Shown: positions 1 to 8,267 of the stretch, in pieces
Numbering within the stretch: the first letter of the stretch is position 1
Layout of the letters: each line of letters starts with the position of its first letter
DNA from: Alkaliflexus imshenetskii DSM 15055
Lineage (GTDB): Bacteria; Bacteroidota; Bacteroidia; Bacteroidales; Marinilabiliaceae
Length of the DNA stretch: 64,000 nucleotides
NCBI RefSeq assembly: GCF_000517065.1
Contig: NZ_KI912105.1
Location: forward strand, 1,348,405 to 1,412,404
Direction of reading: 5' to 3'
The notes under the pieces: generated by a model
What the model saw: the letters and a program-made list of their open reading frames with translations, nothing else
What the model was told of the DNA's origin: nothing
Database searches by the model: none
Made by a program: the position numbers and the translations under genes

Positions 1-1088
1 ATGCCCTTGCCGCCTTACAACAAATCGCATCCCATCACCGAGCGATGACTGCTGTGAAAATAGTAGGAATAACCGGCTCAAACGGAAAAACCACTACCAA
101 AGAACTAATGGCCGCTGTACTTGGGCAAAAGTACAAAGTGTGGTTTACACAAGGAAACCTTAACAATCACATAGGCGTGCCCTTGACATTGCTGGCCATG
201 CCTCCAGGCACCGAGTTGGCAGTGATTGAAATGGGGGCCAATCACATAGGTGAAATTGCTGCACTTTCGAAAATCAGCCAACCCGATTATGGTTTGATAA
301 CAAACGTAGGCAAGGCTCACATCGAAGGGTTTGGCTCTTTCGAAGGCATTAAAATAGGCAAAGGCGAGCTATACCAACATCTAAAACAGAAAGGTGGCGA
401 CATTTTTATCAATGGCAACAATGAGCATCTTACAGCCATGCTTGGATCATACAACGGCAATGTTTTCAGGTATGGATCAAACCCGGAATTTGAAATTGTC
501 TGTAAAAATGCCTCGGCCTCGCCAATGCTCAGATTTGAATGGAAAGCTCAGGATACCGGTTGGAACCCGGTTAACACCAACCTGACCGGTCTTTACAATC
601 TGGAGAATGCGCTGGCCGCCATTTGTGTGGGATACCACTTCGGGGTGGAGAAAAACCTCATCGGAAAAGCATTGTCAGAATACGTACCGGAAAACCAACG
701 TTCACAACTCACCAAAACAGAGACCAATACGGTTGTTCTGGATGCCTACAACGCCAATCCATCGAGCATGACGGCAGCGCTGGAAAATTTCAGCCAGATG
801 AATGGGACAAACAAAGTGCTGATACTTGGTGAAATGAAAGAACTGGGGGAAGAGAGCATGGCTGAACACCGTCAAATGGTTCACCTCATTGAGAAAACCG
901 ACGTTTCCACCTGTTTTCTGGTTGGAGAAGAGTTCAAACCACATGCGCCAAATAAGCCAGGTTTCTTTTGGTTTGAATCCACGGATGAACTTATTTCCTT
1001 CATACGATGCAATCCGATACGTAACGCGCTTGTATTGATAAAGGGCAGCAGAGCCAACCGACTTGAACGGACTATGGAGTTGCTTTAA
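1..1088 (+). CDS. murF: MurF, UDP-N-acetylmuramoyl-tripeptide--D-alanyl-D-alanine ligase (5' truncated)
   Basis: Cytoplasmic Mur ligase that adds D-Ala-D-Ala to the UDP-MurNAc tripeptide in peptidoglycan synthesis. The reading frame is open to the left edge (codons from base 3, reading ALAALQQIASHHRAM before the ATG at 45), so the gene begins outside the window and the ATG at 45 is internal. The visible part has the Mur ligase ATP loop GITGSNGKTTTKE just after base 60, the central-domain signature ENALAA near base 605, and a C-terminal domain with LDAYNANPSSM. The missing N-terminal part should be roughly 80-90 residues, judged from usual MurF length. It ends at 1088, facing the minus-strand glycosyltransferase gene. 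Another Mur ligase is unlikely given the C-terminal motifs. Confidence 0.93.
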   Translation, partial: ALAALQQIASHHRAMTAVKIVGITGSNGKTTTKELMAAVLGQKYKVWFTQGNLNNHIGVPLTLLAMPPGTELAVIEMGANHIGEIAALSKISQPDYGLITNVGKAHIEGFGSFEGIKIGKGELYQHLKQKGGDIFINGNNEHLTAMLGSYNGNVFRYGSNPEFEIVCKNASASPMLRFEWKAQDTGWNPVNTNLTGLYNLENALAAICVGYHFGVEKNLIGKALSEYVPENQRSQLTKTETNTVVLDAYNANPSSMTAALENFSQMNGTNKVLILGEMKELGEESMAEHRQMVHLIEKTDVSTCFLVGEEFKPHAPNKPGFFWFESTDELISFIRCNPIRNALVLIKGSRANRLERTMELL

Positions 1089-1111
1089 CCCTCGTCATTC
1101 TATAGATAGCC

Positions 1112-2137
1112 CTAAATAAAAAAACGAAGCTCTGAGAAATAGCGCTTCTTCCGAATGAAAAAATCCATAACCACTGAACCCTTGTATATTTCAGAATGTT
1201 TGCGACAAACCAGTAAAGGTTTTAACGCGTTACGTTTACGGTAAAATTTGATGAAATATTTCAAGAAATGACGATGCGCCTTTGATACAGCAAACGCATT
1301 GTTCTTTTCACCATTCACAAGAAAATTAAGAAGGGCAGCAAAATCGAGAAAAAATCGGGCTATAATTAATGGGAAAACCATGAAACCCGCTTTGTTTTTC
1401 AAGAGAAGAAACAAGTTGTTTCGAAAATTAAGGTAGGTTTTATTGGGGTTCTCATAGTTGAGTGTACCACCACCAAGATGAAACACCTCACTTGATGGCA
1501 CATAAAATATTGAATGACCTTGGTTTTTAACCCTCCAGCACCAATCAATCTCCTCCATGTGGGCGAAAAAATCAGAATCTAGGCCGCCAGACTCAATGAA
1601 AAGTGATGTGCGCACCATTAATGCTGCACCACTGCCCCAAAATATCGGCCCCGCCTTATCATATTGATGTTGATCCTCTTCAGCCACATTGAAAATACGC
1701 CCTCTGCAAAAAGGGTATCCAAAAAAATCGATAAAACCACCTGCTGCACCGGCATACTCAAAATGAGATGGCTTTTTATAATCTTTGATTTTGGGCACGC
1801 ATGCAGCAGCTGTTGGCGTACTAGCCATTAGCGCAATAAGCGGCACTAACCAACCCCGCCCCGGCGCCACATCTGAATTTAACAAAACTGACAATTCGGT
1901 ATCGACGAGCGAAAGCGCCCGGTTATAACCACCGGCAAAGCCCATATTTTCGCCAAACGCCAAAATCTTTACCTCAGGAAAATTCTCCTTTACCCACTCT
2001 ACCGAACCATCGCTTGAACCATTGTCTGCCAAAACCACATCCACACCAGGCATGGCGGAGTGTTTCACCACCTCAGGCAAAAACGTGCCAAGAAGCTCTT
2101 TTGTATTCCAATTGAGAATGATAACAGAAACGGTCAT
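1112..2137 (-). CDS. Glycosyltransferase family 2
   Basis: A 341-residue GT-A fold glycosyltransferase of family 2, likely to transfer a sugar to a surface polysaccharide or lipid carrier; donor and acceptor cannot be read from sequence. The N-terminus MTVSVIILNWNT, the ADNGSSDGS segment and the metal-binding-type segment LLNSDVAPG are typical, and a downstream HMEEIDWCWR segment is characteristic of rhamnosyltransferase-like members. A hydrophobic stretch near residues 250-275 could be a membrane-association segment. It is the last gene of a minus-strand run (IMPase-LpxL-GT2) and starts 18 nt after the lpxL-like stop, so joint transcription is likely. The last codons overlap a weak 5-bp hairpin followed by T7 on the minus strand, possibly the operon terminator. 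Confidence 0.88.
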   Translation of the reverse strand: MTVSVIILNWNTKELLGTFLPEVVKHSAMPGVDVVLADNGSSDGSVEWVKENFPEVKILAFGENMGFAGGYNRALSLVDTELSVLLNSDVAPGRGWLVPLIALMASTPTAAACVPKIKDYKKPSHFEYAGAAGGFIDFFGYPFCRGRIFNVAEEDQHQYDKAGPIFWGSGAALMVRTSLFIESGGLDSDFFAHMEEIDWCWRVKNQGHSIFYVPSSEVFHLGGGTLNYENPNKTYLNFRNNLFLLLKNKAGFMVFPLIIARFFLDFAALLNFLVNGEKNNAFAVSKAHRHFLKYFIKFYRKRNALKPLLVCRKHSEIYKGSVVMDFFIRKKRYFSELRFFI

Positions 2138-2155
2138 GCAACAAATATAAAGACA

Positions 2156-3079
2156 TTAAACAGCAGAACCGGAGGCGTGAAGATTCTTATCATACAGGTA
2201 CTGATACTTCCAACGTTTGTGCGACCATAGCCAGTATTCCGGTTTATCAAGGATTTGCCGCTCGAGCAGGCGAACGTGCCACTCCGTAATTTCATAATCG
2301 GCACTCTTTTTTACATCTCCGGGGAAAGGAATAAAAGTTATCTCATAGCGTCCGCGTTTAAGTTTTTTCATTTGCCAGTAAACCACCTGTGCATCGGCCA
2401 AACGTGCCATTTTCTCGGGCCCCAGAATCACCGAGGTGTTTTCGTTCAGAAAAGTTGTCCAGTAATGCAGTTCATATTTACTCGGACTTTGATCGGAAAT
2501 TAAACCAAGCGCAAAACGTTTGTTGCTTCTTTTAAGATTTACTATCTCACGAGCAGTCTGCTTCAGCGGAACATTCACCGAACCGAATCCAGAGCGCAAC
2601 CCAAGCATAAATTTATCGAAATAGGGATTTTTAAGTGGTCGGTAAACCGACAAGCCAAGTGCATTAAAAGTTAAACTCGCCACTGGCACCCACTCCCAGT
2701 TACCATAATGCCCCAATACAGCCACTACATCCTTTCCTTCCTCGATGCACTTTTGCATCACCTCCGGATTAATCACTTTTACCCGTTTCTGAACCCGTTT
2801 TACCGGGTTATGCTGCAGGGCGATGGTTTCAACAAAAAGATCGCAAAAATGCTGATAAAACCGCATTCTGATTTTACGAATTTCAACAGACGACGCAGAA
2901 GGAAACGCCCTTTTGAGATTGTCAGTTACGACGCGTTTGCGATACCCGGTAACCAATACGAGCAAAAAAAAGATATCGGCAATGCGATATAGCAAAAACA
3001 TTGGCAAAAGGGCAACACCTCTTAAAAACGGATATATGGTATAAAATCCCAGAGCCTGTATAAACTGTTCGCTCTTCAT
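2156..3079 (-). CDS. Lipid A biosynthesis acyltransferase, LpxL/HtrB family
   Basis: A 307-residue membrane-associated acyltransferase of the LpxL/LpxM family, which adds secondary acyl chains to lipid A precursors at the inner membrane. A hydrophobic N-terminal segment lies at about residues 15-45. The HX4(D/E) catalytic motif is visible as H124-YGNW-E129. A longer frame reaching 3238 exists, but its extra 53 residues are the antisense-phase reading of the upstream IMPase gene. The ATG at 3079 overlaps the upstream TAA by one base (TAATG), which favours this start and suggests translational coupling. The next gene is a family 2 glycosyltransferase, consistent with a small envelope-lipid or polysaccharide operon. 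Some Bacteroidota homologues of this family acylate other lipids, so the exact substrate is open. Confidence 0.88.
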   Translation of the reverse strand: MKSEQFIQALGFYTIYPFLRGVALLPMFLLYRIADIFFLLVLVTGYRKRVVTDNLKRAFPSASSVEIRKIRMRFYQHFCDLFVETIALQHNPVKRVQKRVKVINPEVMQKCIEEGKDVVAVLGHYGNWEWVPVASLTFNALGLSVYRPLKNPYFDKFMLGLRSGFGSVNVPLKQTAREIVNLKRSNKRFALGLISDQSPSKYELHYWTTFLNENTSVILGPEKMARLADAQVVYWQMKKLKRGRYEITFIPFPGDVKKSADYEITEWHVRLLERQILDKPEYWLWSHKRWKYQYLYDKNLHASGSAV

Positions 3080-3873
3080 TATTTCATAAATTGAGCCACC
3101 TTCTGAAAAAACTCGTCGTATAGATGGGCATTGGTGGCAATTAATTCGCCTCCGAAGAGATAGTTGTCTCCACCCGAAAAATCGGAAACCCTGCCCCCTG
3201 CCTGCTGCAAAATAAAAACCCCGGCAGCCACGTCCCAAGGCTTCAGGTCATACTCATAAAATGCCTCAAACCGTCCACATGCCACATAAGCCAAATCGGC
3301 CGCGGCAGAACCCAGTCGTCGCATACCATGGCTTTCGCGCATGAAATACTTCATGGACTCCAGATATTTGTCAAGCAAGGAAAAGTTAGAGTAAGGAAAC
3401 CCGGTAGCGATAAGACTTTCACTCACCCACTTCTTATCCGACACTTTGATTTCAACTTCATTTAACATGGCAGGCCCATCCTTCCATGCATAAAACGCCT
3501 CATCGAGCCCGGCTTCATAAATAATCCCTGCCACGAGTTCATGTTTTTCCATCAATCCAATACTAATACAAAACGGATAAAGCCCATGAATAAAATTGGT
3601 TGTACCGTCAATTGGATCAATGATCCAGTTGTAGCGGTCGCCCCGTTTATCAGAAGTATTCTCTTCAGCAATAAAACCTGCCTCAGGCAAGATTTCAGAT
3701 AGCGCAGCCACCAGCCGGGCTTCAGCCTCCTTGTCGAATTTTGTAACAAAGTCATTTTTTCCCTTACTTTCAGCATCGGGCGTCTCATTGAGGCGGGCAA
3801 CACGTAAAAATATACCTGTTTCACGTGCTACATCCACGGTGTTAAGGCAGACATCTTTATAAAAATTGCTCAT
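3079..3873 (-). CDS. Inositol monophosphatase family protein (SuhB-like)
   Basis: A metal-dependent phosphatase of the IMPase superfamily, 264 residues from the ATG at 3873. Two nearby upstream ATGs would add only 2-3 residues. The family signatures are visible: AEEN at residues 69-72, the metal-binding DPIDGTTNF at 86-94, and the C-terminal KPWDVAAG, whose Asp completes the metal site. The substrate could be inositol-1-phosphate or another sugar phosphate or nucleotide; sequence alone does not decide. Its stop overlaps the start of the LpxL-like gene by one base. A strong GC-rich hairpin at 3973-4005 separates it from the upstream phoH gene. Confidence 0.9.
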   Translation of the reverse strand: MSNFYKDVCLNTVDVARETGIFLRVARLNETPDAESKGKNDFVTKFDKEAEARLVAALSEILPEAGFIAEENTSDKRGDRYNWIIDPIDGTTNFIHGLYPFCISIGLMEKHELVAGIIYEAGLDEAFYAWKDGPAMLNEVEIKVSDKKWVSESLIATGFPYSNFSLLDKYLESMKYFMRESHGMRRLGSAAADLAYVACGRFEAFYEYDLKPWDVAAGVFILQQAGGRVSDFSGGDNYLFGGELIATNAHLYDEFFQKVAQFMK

Positions 3874-3972
3874 CACCATCATTTTTAAGTCGGTTTACAA
3901 AAGTATTAAATTATCGGCATGAATCGATAAAATAACACCCTACAATAGGGACAATTCCCCTTACAAGCATAA

Positions 3973-4005
3973 GCCGCCACCGCAAACAATGTTCACGGTG
4001 GCGGC
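3973..4005 (-). terminator. GC-rich hairpin downstream of phoH
   Basis: A perfect 10-bp inverted repeat (GCCGCCACCG at 3973-3982, CGGTGGCGGC at 3996-4005) with a 13-nt loop lies 26 nt past the phoH-like stop. The T-run on the minus strand is weak, so it may stabilise the 3' end as much as terminate transcription. Confidence 0.55.
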
Positions 4006-4031
4006 CCAAGGAAAAAATCTTTTAAAATGAG

Positions 4032-5375
4032 TTATAACAGGTTGGATGCCAACTCAGCCAAATAGCTTCGTTCTCCTTTAACAAGATTTATATGGGCAAA
4101 CAGATCCTGTCCCTTCATCTTATCGGTAAGGTATGCCAATCCGTTTGATTGCATGTCAAGATAAGGAGAGTCTATTTGGTGCACATCGCCAGTAAATATC
4201 ATTTTTGTGCCTTCACCGGCACGTGTAATAATTGTTTTTACTTCGTGAGGTGTGAGGTTTTGTGCTTCATCAACAATAAAATAGACATCAGACAAACTAC
4301 GCCCTCTGATGTATGCCAGAGGGGTAATCAGCAGCTCATCACGCTTCTGCATCTCCTCGATAATGGACAATTCTTTGCTTTGAGCGCCAAATTTATTCTT
4401 AATGACTGAAAGGTTGTCGTAAAGCGGTAACATGTATGGCCCTATTTTCTCCTTCACATCACCCGGTAAAAACCCAATATCCCTATTGGAAAGCGGCACA
4501 ATTGGCCGCGCCAAAAGTATTTGCTTATACATTTTATGTTGCTGAAGTGCTGCGGCAAGGGCAAGGAGCGTTTTTCCTGTACCCGCTTTACCGGTGAGTG
4601 ACACCAACCGGATATCGGGATTGAGAAGCGCGTTGAGCGAAAATGTCTGTTCGGCGTTCCGTGGCTCAATGCTAAATGCTGAGTGTTTCTCAACTCTGCG
4701 TATCATGTGAGAGAAAGGATCGAACCATGCTAACACACTTTGCCCCGTTCCCTTCAGTATAAAGTATTGATTGGCAGTAATGTCACCCTCGGCCATTGGG
4801 AAGTCGGCAACTGCCACCGACCCATTTCTATAGAGTTTATCAATCACCTCACTGTCAAAATCCTCATACGAATCCACCCCTTTGTAAAGCACCTCTATGT
4901 TCTTAACCTTATCGGTTTCATAGTCTTCGGTCTTTAACCCAAGTGATTTGGCCTTCATTCTCAAATTAATATCTTTTGAGATGAGTACCACCGACCGTTC
5001 TTTAAATTTCTCATTGATATGTATGGCTATAGCCAGAATGCGGTGATCCGGCGTTCTTTCAGAGAAAGACTCCTCCATTACTTGAGGAAAAGGCTTCCCG
5101 GTTGCAATGAACAGCCTACCCCTATCGGGTCCCAGAGGTACACCATCAGAAAAGAGACTTTCTCCGGCAATCTTATCCATAAGCCGCACAAATTCCCGGG
5201 CCTGAAAATTTATCTGATCATTTCCCTTTTTAAAACGATCGAGTTCTTCCAACACCACAATTGGAATAATGACATCGTTATCCTGGAAATTATATAAACA
5301 TTGATGATCGTGAAGTAAAACGTTTGTATCAAGAATAAAAATCTTTGATGAGAGAGGCTTTTTTTTGGCTGGCAT
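4032..5375 (-). CDS. PIN domain - PhoH-like ATPase fusion protein
   Basis: A 447-residue protein combining an N-terminal PIN nuclease domain (about residues 10-145, with acidic residues in FILDTNVLL and in SKDINLRMK) with a C-terminal PhoH-type ATPase. The Walker A is TGKAGTGKT (about 261-269) and the Walker B is IVDEAQN (367-373), followed by the sensor-like MIFTGD. The PIN-PhoH (PhoH2/YlaK) architecture is established as an RNA helicase plus ribonuclease. A role in RNA turnover is likely here, but the target is unknown. It is transcribed away from folC, and the intergenic space 5376-5474 must hold both promoters. Confidence 0.92.
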   Translation of the reverse strand: MPAKKKPLSSKIFILDTNVLLHDHQCLYNFQDNDVIIPIVVLEELDRFKKGNDQINFQAREFVRLMDKIAGESLFSDGVPLGPDRGRLFIATGKPFPQVMEESFSERTPDHRILAIAIHINEKFKERSVVLISKDINLRMKAKSLGLKTEDYETDKVKNIEVLYKGVDSYEDFDSEVIDKLYRNGSVAVADFPMAEGDITANQYFILKGTGQSVLAWFDPFSHMIRRVEKHSAFSIEPRNAEQTFSLNALLNPDIRLVSLTGKAGTGKTLLALAAALQQHKMYKQILLARPIVPLSNRDIGFLPGDVKEKIGPYMLPLYDNLSVIKNKFGAQSKELSIIEEMQKRDELLITPLAYIRGRSLSDVYFIVDEAQNLTPHEVKTIITRAGEGTKMIFTGDVHQIDSPYLDMQSNGLAYLTDKMKGQDLFAHINLVKGERSYLAELASNLL

Positions 5376-5474
5376 ATTGCGTAGTTTTAAGGATTATTGA
5401 ATTACTAAATATACCAAAATCCATGCTTAATTCGCATTTTTGCATCCATTTTTCCGTAATTATTGCATCATAAA

Positions 5475-6761
5475 ATGACGTATCAGGAAGCTGTAGAATA
5501 TTTGTTTGACCAACTGCCAATGTATCAACGCACGGGCGCTTCGGCATACAAGAACAATCTGGACAATACATTAAAACTGGATGCTTGGTTTGACCATCCA
5601 CACACCAGATTTAAAACCATACATGTGGCCGGTACCAATGGCAAGGGTTCGGTGTCACATATGCTTGCATCTGTATTACAGGAGGCAGGTTACAAAACCG
5701 GTCTCTATACCTCTCCCCACCTGCGTGATTTTCGCGAACGGATTAGAGTAAATGGCCTGATGATTTCTGAAGACGAAGTTGTCCGATTTGTGACCGAAAA
5801 CCGGACAATAATTGATGATGTATCTCCCTCCTTTTTTGAGATGACAGTGGCTATGGCTTTTAACCACTTTGCAAATGAAAAGGTGGATGTAGCCGTTATA
5901 GAAGTAGGATTGGGTGGAAGACTGGACTCCACAAACATTATCACGCCCGAATTGAGCATAATCACCAATATAGGCTTGGATCACATGTCACTCTTGGGCA
6001 ACACGCTCGAATCCATTGCCAGTGAAAAAGCGGGAATCATCAAATCAGGCATTCCGGTTGTGATTGGACGCACGCAGGAAGAGATCCATCATGTATATCT
6101 GAAAAAAACAGAAGCATGCAACACTTCGATGCGATATGCCGACGAAGCGTATAAAGCAGTTCAAAAGCAGATGAGTACCAACGCGCAAACTGTCGATATC
6201 CTTTCAAAGGCACATGGAACAATTGCAGATTTAAAACTGCCCCTGCCTGGGAACTACCAACTGGAAAACATACAAACAGTTGTTGCTGCCACAAGTCAAC
6301 TCATTCAATCAGGTTTTACCATAAATGAACAGCATCTCAGGCTTGGCGTTGAAAATGTTATTGTAAACACCGGACTTGAGGGACGATGGCAGATACTGAG
6401 CCACGCACCACTAACCATTTGCGACACCGGACATAACGAAGACGGAATACGGAGTATTGTTACACAATTGGAGCAGATGAAATATGAGCAATTACACATG
6501 GTGATTGGAGTTGTTTCGGATAAAGATGTTGATAGCATGTTGCAACTGCTTCCCAAAAACGCAGCATACTACTTCACTCGTGCCAATATTCCGCGAAGCC
6601 TTGATGCCGAAGAACTCAAAAATAAAGCTCTTAAAGCGGGATTACAGGGCAATTCCTATCCCAATGTGCCCTTAGCAATGGATGCTGCAAAAAAAAATGC
6701 AAAAGTTAATGATTTGATTTTCATAGGCGGAAGCACTTTTGTGGTGGCAGATGCCATTTAA
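5475..6761 (+). CDS. folC: Bifunctional folylpolyglutamate synthase / dihydrofolate synthase
   Basis: A Mur-ligase-like enzyme of 428 residues that joins glutamate to dihydropteroate or folates in the cytoplasm. The ATG at 5475 (MTYQEAV) is preferred over an in-frame TTG four codons upstream. The ATP loop HVAGTNGKGSVSHML, the SPHL segment (YTSPHLRDFRERI) and the DSTNII segment are typical of FolC. The C-terminal domain contains CDTGHNEDG and the late GGSTFVVAD signature. Length matches the family. It is divergent from phoH, and a tRNA promoter begins only about 14 nt after its stop. Confidence 0.93.
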   Translation: MTYQEAVEYLFDQLPMYQRTGASAYKNNLDNTLKLDAWFDHPHTRFKTIHVAGTNGKGSVSHMLASVLQEAGYKTGLYTSPHLRDFRERIRVNGLMISEDEVVRFVTENRTIIDDVSPSFFEMTVAMAFNHFANEKVDVAVIEVGLGGRLDSTNIITPELSIITNIGLDHMSLLGNTLESIASEKAGIIKSGIPVVIGRTQEEIHHVYLKKTEACNTSMRYADEAYKAVQKQMSTNAQTVDILSKAHGTIADLKLPLPGNYQLENIQTVVAATSQLIQSGFTINEQHLRLGVENVIVNTGLEGRWQILSHAPLTICDTGHNEDGIRSIVTQLEQMKYEQLHMVIGVVSDKDVDSMLQLLPKNAAYYFTRANIPRSLDAEELKNKALKAGLQGNSYPNVPLAMDAAKKNAKVNDLIFIGGSTFVVADAI

Positions 6762-6774
6762 TTTGCAAAAAAAG

Positions 6775-6806
6775 TTTGGCTGTTGTGTAAAACTCTTCTA
6801 TATTTG
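6775..6806 (+). promoter_or_regulatory. Bacteroidota-type promoter of the tRNA-Val pair
   Basis: TTTG at 6775-6778, a 20-nt spacer, then TATATTTG at 6799-6806 match the -33 TTTG / -7 TAnnTTTG consensus of Bacteroidota. The first tRNA begins 22 nt downstream, which fits a short 5' leader. Confidence 0.75.
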
Positions 6807-6827
6807 CATCGCTTTTCAGCAAAACAG

Positions 6828-6902
6828 GGGCGCTTAGCTCAGCTGGTTCAGAGCATCTGGTTTACACCCAGAGGGTCAGCGGTTCGAATCCGTTAGCGCC
6901 CA
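6828..6902 (+). tRNA. tRNA-Val (anticodon UAC)
   Basis: A 75-nt cloverleaf: acceptor stem GGGCGCT/AGCGCCC, D stem GCTC/GAGC, anticodon stem TCTGG/CCAGA with the anticodon TAC at 6863-6865, T arm AGCGG-TTCGAAT-CCGTT and discriminator A at 6902. The CCA end is not encoded. It is followed 19 nt later by an identical copy. Confidence 0.96.
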
Positions 6903-6921
6903 CTTCCCTGTAACAAATATC

Positions 6922-6996
6922 GGGCGCTTAGCTCAGCTGGTTCAGAGCATCTGGTTTACACCCAGAGGGTCAGCGGTTCGAATCCGTTAGCGCCCA
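6922..6996 (+). tRNA. tRNA-Val (anticodon UAC), second identical copy
   Basis: All 75 bases are identical to the copy at 6828-6902, with the anticodon TAC at 6957-6959. Only a 19-nt spacer separates the two, so they are almost certainly processed from one transcript started at 6775-6806 and ended at 7005-7031. CCA is not encoded. Confidence 0.96.
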
Positions 6997-7004
6997 CCCG
7001 ACGA

Positions 7005-7031
7005 GACCGCCTGTGGTGGTCTTTTTTTTTA
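7005..7031 (+). terminator. Intrinsic terminator of the tRNA-Val pair
   Basis: A 7-bp stem GACCGCC (7005-7011) / GGTGGTC (7015-7021) with a 3-nt loop and one G-U pair is followed immediately by a run of nine or more T. Confidence 0.85.
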
Positions 7032-7114
7032 TCTGTAAACCTGATAAGTTGCAGGAAATATATCTGAGAGAGTGAATGTTAATGAAGAAACAAATCTTTA
7101 ATAAAAAACTTCAC

Positions 7115-7122
7115 TATTTTTG
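7115..7122 (+). promoter_or_regulatory. Putative -7 promoter element upstream of rex
   Basis: TATTTTTG matches the Bacteroidota -7 consensus TAnnTTTG and lies 82 nt upstream of the rex ATG. I do not see a clear TTTG at the expected -33 distance, so this is weaker than the other promoters listed. Confidence 0.4.
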
Positions 7123-7203
7123 TATGGATGGTATTTGCCGAACACAACTACGGCATTTGCTGTTTGGGTGTAATACCAAAACGTTTAGTCGGAAGAATCA
7201 AAA

Positions 7204-7869
7204 ATGCTAAGTAATATGGAAGAAGGCAGCAGCAAAAAGAAAAACTTACTTGTGCCGGAACCGGCGCTTCGCCGTATGCCTTGTTATCTGGCCTATCTGA
7301 AACTTGAACACCGCAAGGGAAGCAAATATGTATCGTCAACGCTAATAGCGCGTGACAATGGAGTTGATCCTACACAGGTAACAAAAGATTTATCATATAC
7401 CGGCATCACCGGAAAAACCCGGGTGGGTTATGAAGTGGAGCCATTAATTGATGCCCTTGAAGGATTTCTGGGCTTCACCGTAATGGACGACGCCTACCTG
7501 TTTGGCGCAGGCAGCCTTGGCACAGCCCTTCTGCACGACCATGGTCTGATACAGTACGGACTGAAAATAAAGACCGCATTTGATGTTGATCCTGCGGTTA
7601 TTGGGAAAGAGATTGGAGGCGTTTCCATCCATCATGTGGATAGTTTTATTGCTGAAAACAACAAAGACATCAAAATCGGGATTTTAACCGTGCCGGCAGA
7701 GAATGCGCAGGCAGTTGCTGCCATGATGATTGAGAATGGCATCAGAGCAATATGGAATTTTACACCGGTACGCATTTCAGTACCGGAAAATGTAGTAGTG
7801 CAAAACACCTCACTTTACGCACATTTGGCAGTAATGTTTAACCGATTACACAGTGTGCTTGGCGAATGA
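7204..7869 (+). CDS. rex: Redox-sensing transcriptional repressor Rex
   Basis: A 221-residue dimeric repressor that senses NADH/NAD+ and controls respiratory and fermentative genes. The N-terminal winged-helix domain covers about residues 15-85 (PEPALRRMPCYLAYL and STLIARDNGVDPTQVTKDL, the latter matching the Rex recognition-helix region). The Rossmann domain begins with LFGAGSLGTAL (99-109) and continues through FDVDP and LTVPAENAQ. ATG at 7204 is used; ATG at 7216 is equally possible and would remove four residues. I could not find a convincing full Rex palindrome upstream of any gene in this window. Co-location with the NQR operon about 10 kb away is suggestive only. Confidence 0.92.
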   Translation: MLSNMEEGSSKKKNLLVPEPALRRMPCYLAYLKLEHRKGSKYVSSTLIARDNGVDPTQVTKDLSYTGITGKTRVGYEVEPLIDALEGFLGFTVMDDAYLFGAGSLGTALLHDHGLIQYGLKIKTAFDVDPAVIGKEIGGVSIHHVDSFIAENNKDIKIGILTVPAENAQAVAAMMIENGIRAIWNFTPVRISVPENVVVQNTSLYAHLAVMFNRLHSVLGE

Positions 7870-7904
7870 TTTTATAATTGATGCAAAAAATTGAGAGAGA
7901 TTCT

Positions 7905-7934
7905 TTTGCTTTGACAAAAAAACATGTATTTTTG
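7905..7934 (+). promoter_or_regulatory. Bacteroidota-type promoter of rpmH
   Basis: TTTG at 7905-7908, 18-nt spacer and TATTTTTG at 7927-7934 match the Bacteroidota consensus. The L34 start codon is 50 nt downstream. Confidence 0.7.
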
Positions 7935-7983
7935 CATTCCGATTTTAGAAATAGCTCATTAACAAAGATAAAACGAATTAAAA

Positions 7984-8142
7984 ATGAAACGTACATTTCA
8001 ACCATCGAACCGGAAAAGAAGGAATAAGCATGGTTTCCGCAGCCGTATGGCTACAGCAAACGGTCGTCGTGTGTTGGCATCGCGTCGTGCCAAAGGCAGA
8101 AAAAAGCTGACTGTTTCTTCAGAGAAAAGACATAAAGCCTAA
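7984..8142 (+). CDS. rpmH: 50S ribosomal protein L34
   Basis: A 52-residue, very basic protein beginning [19 protein letters not shown], with [18 protein letters not shown] downstream; this is the universally conserved L34 sequence. It is a structural protein of the large ribosomal subunit. It has its own promoter at 7905-7934 and an intrinsic terminator 22 nt after its stop, so it appears monocistronic. In many bacteria rpmH neighbours rnpA and dnaA; neither is present here. Confidence 0.98.
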   Translation: MKRTFQPSNRKRRNKHGFRSRMATANGRRVLASRRAKGRKKLTVSSEKRHKA

Positions 8143-8164
8143 TTCCATGGCTTCTGAATAAGAC

Positions 8165-8193
8165 AAAAAAGACTCTTACACAGGGTCTTTTTT
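8165..8193 (+). terminator. Intrinsic terminator of rpmH
   Basis: An 11-bp stem AAAAAAGACTC (8165-8175) / GGGTCTTTTTT (8183-8193) with one G-U pair and a 7-nt loop. The T tract is part of the stem, giving a symmetrical A-tract/T-tract terminator. Confidence 0.85.
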
Positions 8194-8267
8194 GGTTTAT
8201 GCCAATTGAGGTAAGCGCATTTGGATATTTTGTATTATTTTTGGCTCTCAACCTAAAACTGTAACAA

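Noticed and set aside
3082-3238. Longer N-terminus of the LpxL-like protein
   Set aside because: It is the alternative-phase reading of the IMPase gene; the overlapping TAATG start at 3079 is better.
6775-7031. Possible mobile element attachment site at the tRNA-Val pair
   Set aside because: No integrase, no partial tRNA repeat downstream and no change in gene content; the duplication is a simple tandem.
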